IMG/VR virus record: IMGVR_UViG_3300012936_000224
Coordinates: 1-21,261 of that record
Length of the DNA: 21,261 bases
Strand: one strand, 5' to 3'
Source of the DNA: a virus
The notes beneath the pieces were generated by a model. That model had not been told where the DNA came from. It was given only the letters and a program-made list of their open reading frames with translations, and ran no database searches. Of this stretch, positions 20,542 to 21,261 are shown piece after piece. Both the position numbers and the translations under genes were made by a program. Positions within the stretch are counted from its first letter, which is position 1. Each line of letters begins with the position of its first letter.

Positions 20542-21261
20542 TAACCAAGCTGCCACACAAGAGGTAGAAAGTGATCAAAGTATTTCATCTCCTGTGGTAG
20601 GTAACCAAGGAGCGACTAATGAAGAAGATCAAAAAGTATCTATACCACATCTGGTTGATGATCAAGAAGGCGTTGATGACAATGAACCCCTTGAGGCACC
20701 GGAGTTCTTTGAGGGAGTTGAACACCATTGGGATGAGACCGAAGGCCCGGATCTTGAAGGTCTCGTCAAAGAACTCAAAGACACAAAACAAAGTTACTCA
20801 GAGGCGAGGAAACTCATCTCGCAAGGTAAACACAAAGCACCGGAAAACGGGGAATACTCGCAAGAAGTAATTACAGAAGAGTTAGGGATTGATGAAGATG
20901 ATCCTATGCTTGAGCCATATAATGAATGGGCAAATAAGCACGGGATATCTCAAGCTGCTTACGATGATCTGGCAAGAAGAATGATCGGTCAAGCAATGGA
21001 TAATCAAGTTGATACTGCACAAACAGTTGCAGATATGAAGGCAGAACTTGGAGCAGATGCCGATAATATTCTAAAATCAAATATCCAATGGGCAGATGGT
21101 CAAGTTGCCAAAGGTATCTTTTCAGAAGAGGAAAGAGAAGAACTTGATATTATGGGTGGAACTCCAACGGCACAAAGAATACTTGTGAAGTTAAGGAATA
21201 TGATAGGAGATATGGCACCTATACCAACTGCCTCTGCTCCAGAGGGTATGGAAAGTGAAGA
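20525..21261 (+). CDS. scaffolding protein (3' truncated by window end)
   Basis: The ATG at 20525 follows AAGGAGG at four bases and the frame is open to the last base, giving about 245 visible residues. The protein is acidic and low in aromatics. Its N-terminus is disordered (MNQVDNNQAATQEVESDQSI), followed by VDDNEPLEAPEFFEGVEHHW and a helical region (LVKELKDTKQSYSEARKLI, AAYDDLARRMIGQAM, SEEEREELDIMGGT). Acidic helical proteins between portal/Bbp19 and major capsid in podoviruses are scaffolds that shape the procapsid; the segment order resembles those of marine T7-like and BPP-1-like phages. The capsid gene should follow outside the window. Confidence 0.8.
   Translation, partial: MNQVDNNQAATQEVESDQSISSPVVGNQGATNEEDQKVSIPHLVDDQEGVDDNEPLEAPEFFEGVEHHWDETEGPDLEGLVKELKDTKQSYSEARKLISQGKHKAPENGEYSQEVITEELGIDEDDPMLEPYNEWANKHGISQAAYDDLARRMIGQAMDNQVDTAQTVADMKAELGADADNILKSNIQWADGQVAKGIFSEEEREELDIMGGTPTAQRILVKLRNMIGDMAPIPTASAPEGMESE

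Noticed and set aside
1-21261. tRNA genes, CRISPR arrays, insertion sequences
   Set aside because: No cloverleaf-like sequence with a T-arm GTTCRA word, no regular spaced repeats and no transposase was seen. Gene packing leaves almost no space for them.

Overview
The window is part of a tailed bacteriophage genome, most likely a short-tailed (podovirus-like) phage or prophage. The terminase, T7-gp8-type portal, Bbp19-like protein and scaffold run in standard order at the right end, and a T7-gp17-type tail-fibre N-terminus lies at the left. Both ends cut through genes. If the genome is circular or circularly permuted, the missing part would hold the major capsid, tail-tube and internal virion genes, between the scaffold (right edge) and the truncated virion gene (left edge). 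The DNA is AT-rich. It appears to contain no GANTC site at all, while GATC and CCGG are abundant. GANTC avoidance and a GTA-type holin suggest, but do not prove, an alphaproteobacterial host.

Layout. Positions 1-4049 (+): end of a large virion protein, a T7-type fibre adaptor and an RCC1-like beta-propeller fibre. Positions 4063-7065 (+): tightly packed small genes, including an AT-hook protein, membrane proteins, a three-TM holin, and a T7-lysozyme-type amidase at the end. Positions 7083-11645 (-): a leftward early operon with nine genes. Read from its promoter these are an acidic-tailed protein, a two-TM protein, two unknowns, a serine recombinase, a small membrane protein, a YqaJ-type exonuclease, a RecT annealing protein and a LexA-type DNA-binding domain. 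Positions 11646-11771: a divergent control region with three evenly spaced GTTCT half-sites. Positions 11772-13882 (+): a ribbon-helix-helix regulator, a DUF1064 nuclease, a DnaA domain-IV protein, an HTH replication protein with a possible internal origin, and small genes. Positions 13895-21261 (+): terminase small subunit, small genes, an m5C methyltransferase with a long out-of-frame nested ORF, terminase large subunit, a GNAT-like protein, four or five small basic proteins, portal, Bbp19-like protein and scaffold.

How it fits together. No DNA or RNA polymerase is seen in the window, so the phage probably recruits host enzymes. The DnaA domain-IV protein and the HTH protein are candidate initiators, and the SynExo pair (exonuclease plus RecT) supports recombination. 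The RHH protein beside the half-site array is the likeliest regulator of the divergent promoters. Most genes overlap by 1-14 bases, which implies translational coupling. Apart from the control region, no stretch over 300 bases lacks a gene. I saw no tRNA, CRISPR array or insertion sequence.

The most unusual features are (1) a 260-codon ORF with its own ribosome-binding site inside the methyltransferase gene, with family-like motifs in both frames; (2) the complete absence of GANTC; and (3) a T TTA AAG slippery heptamer exactly where the DUF1064 frame could shift into the DnaA domain-IV frame.
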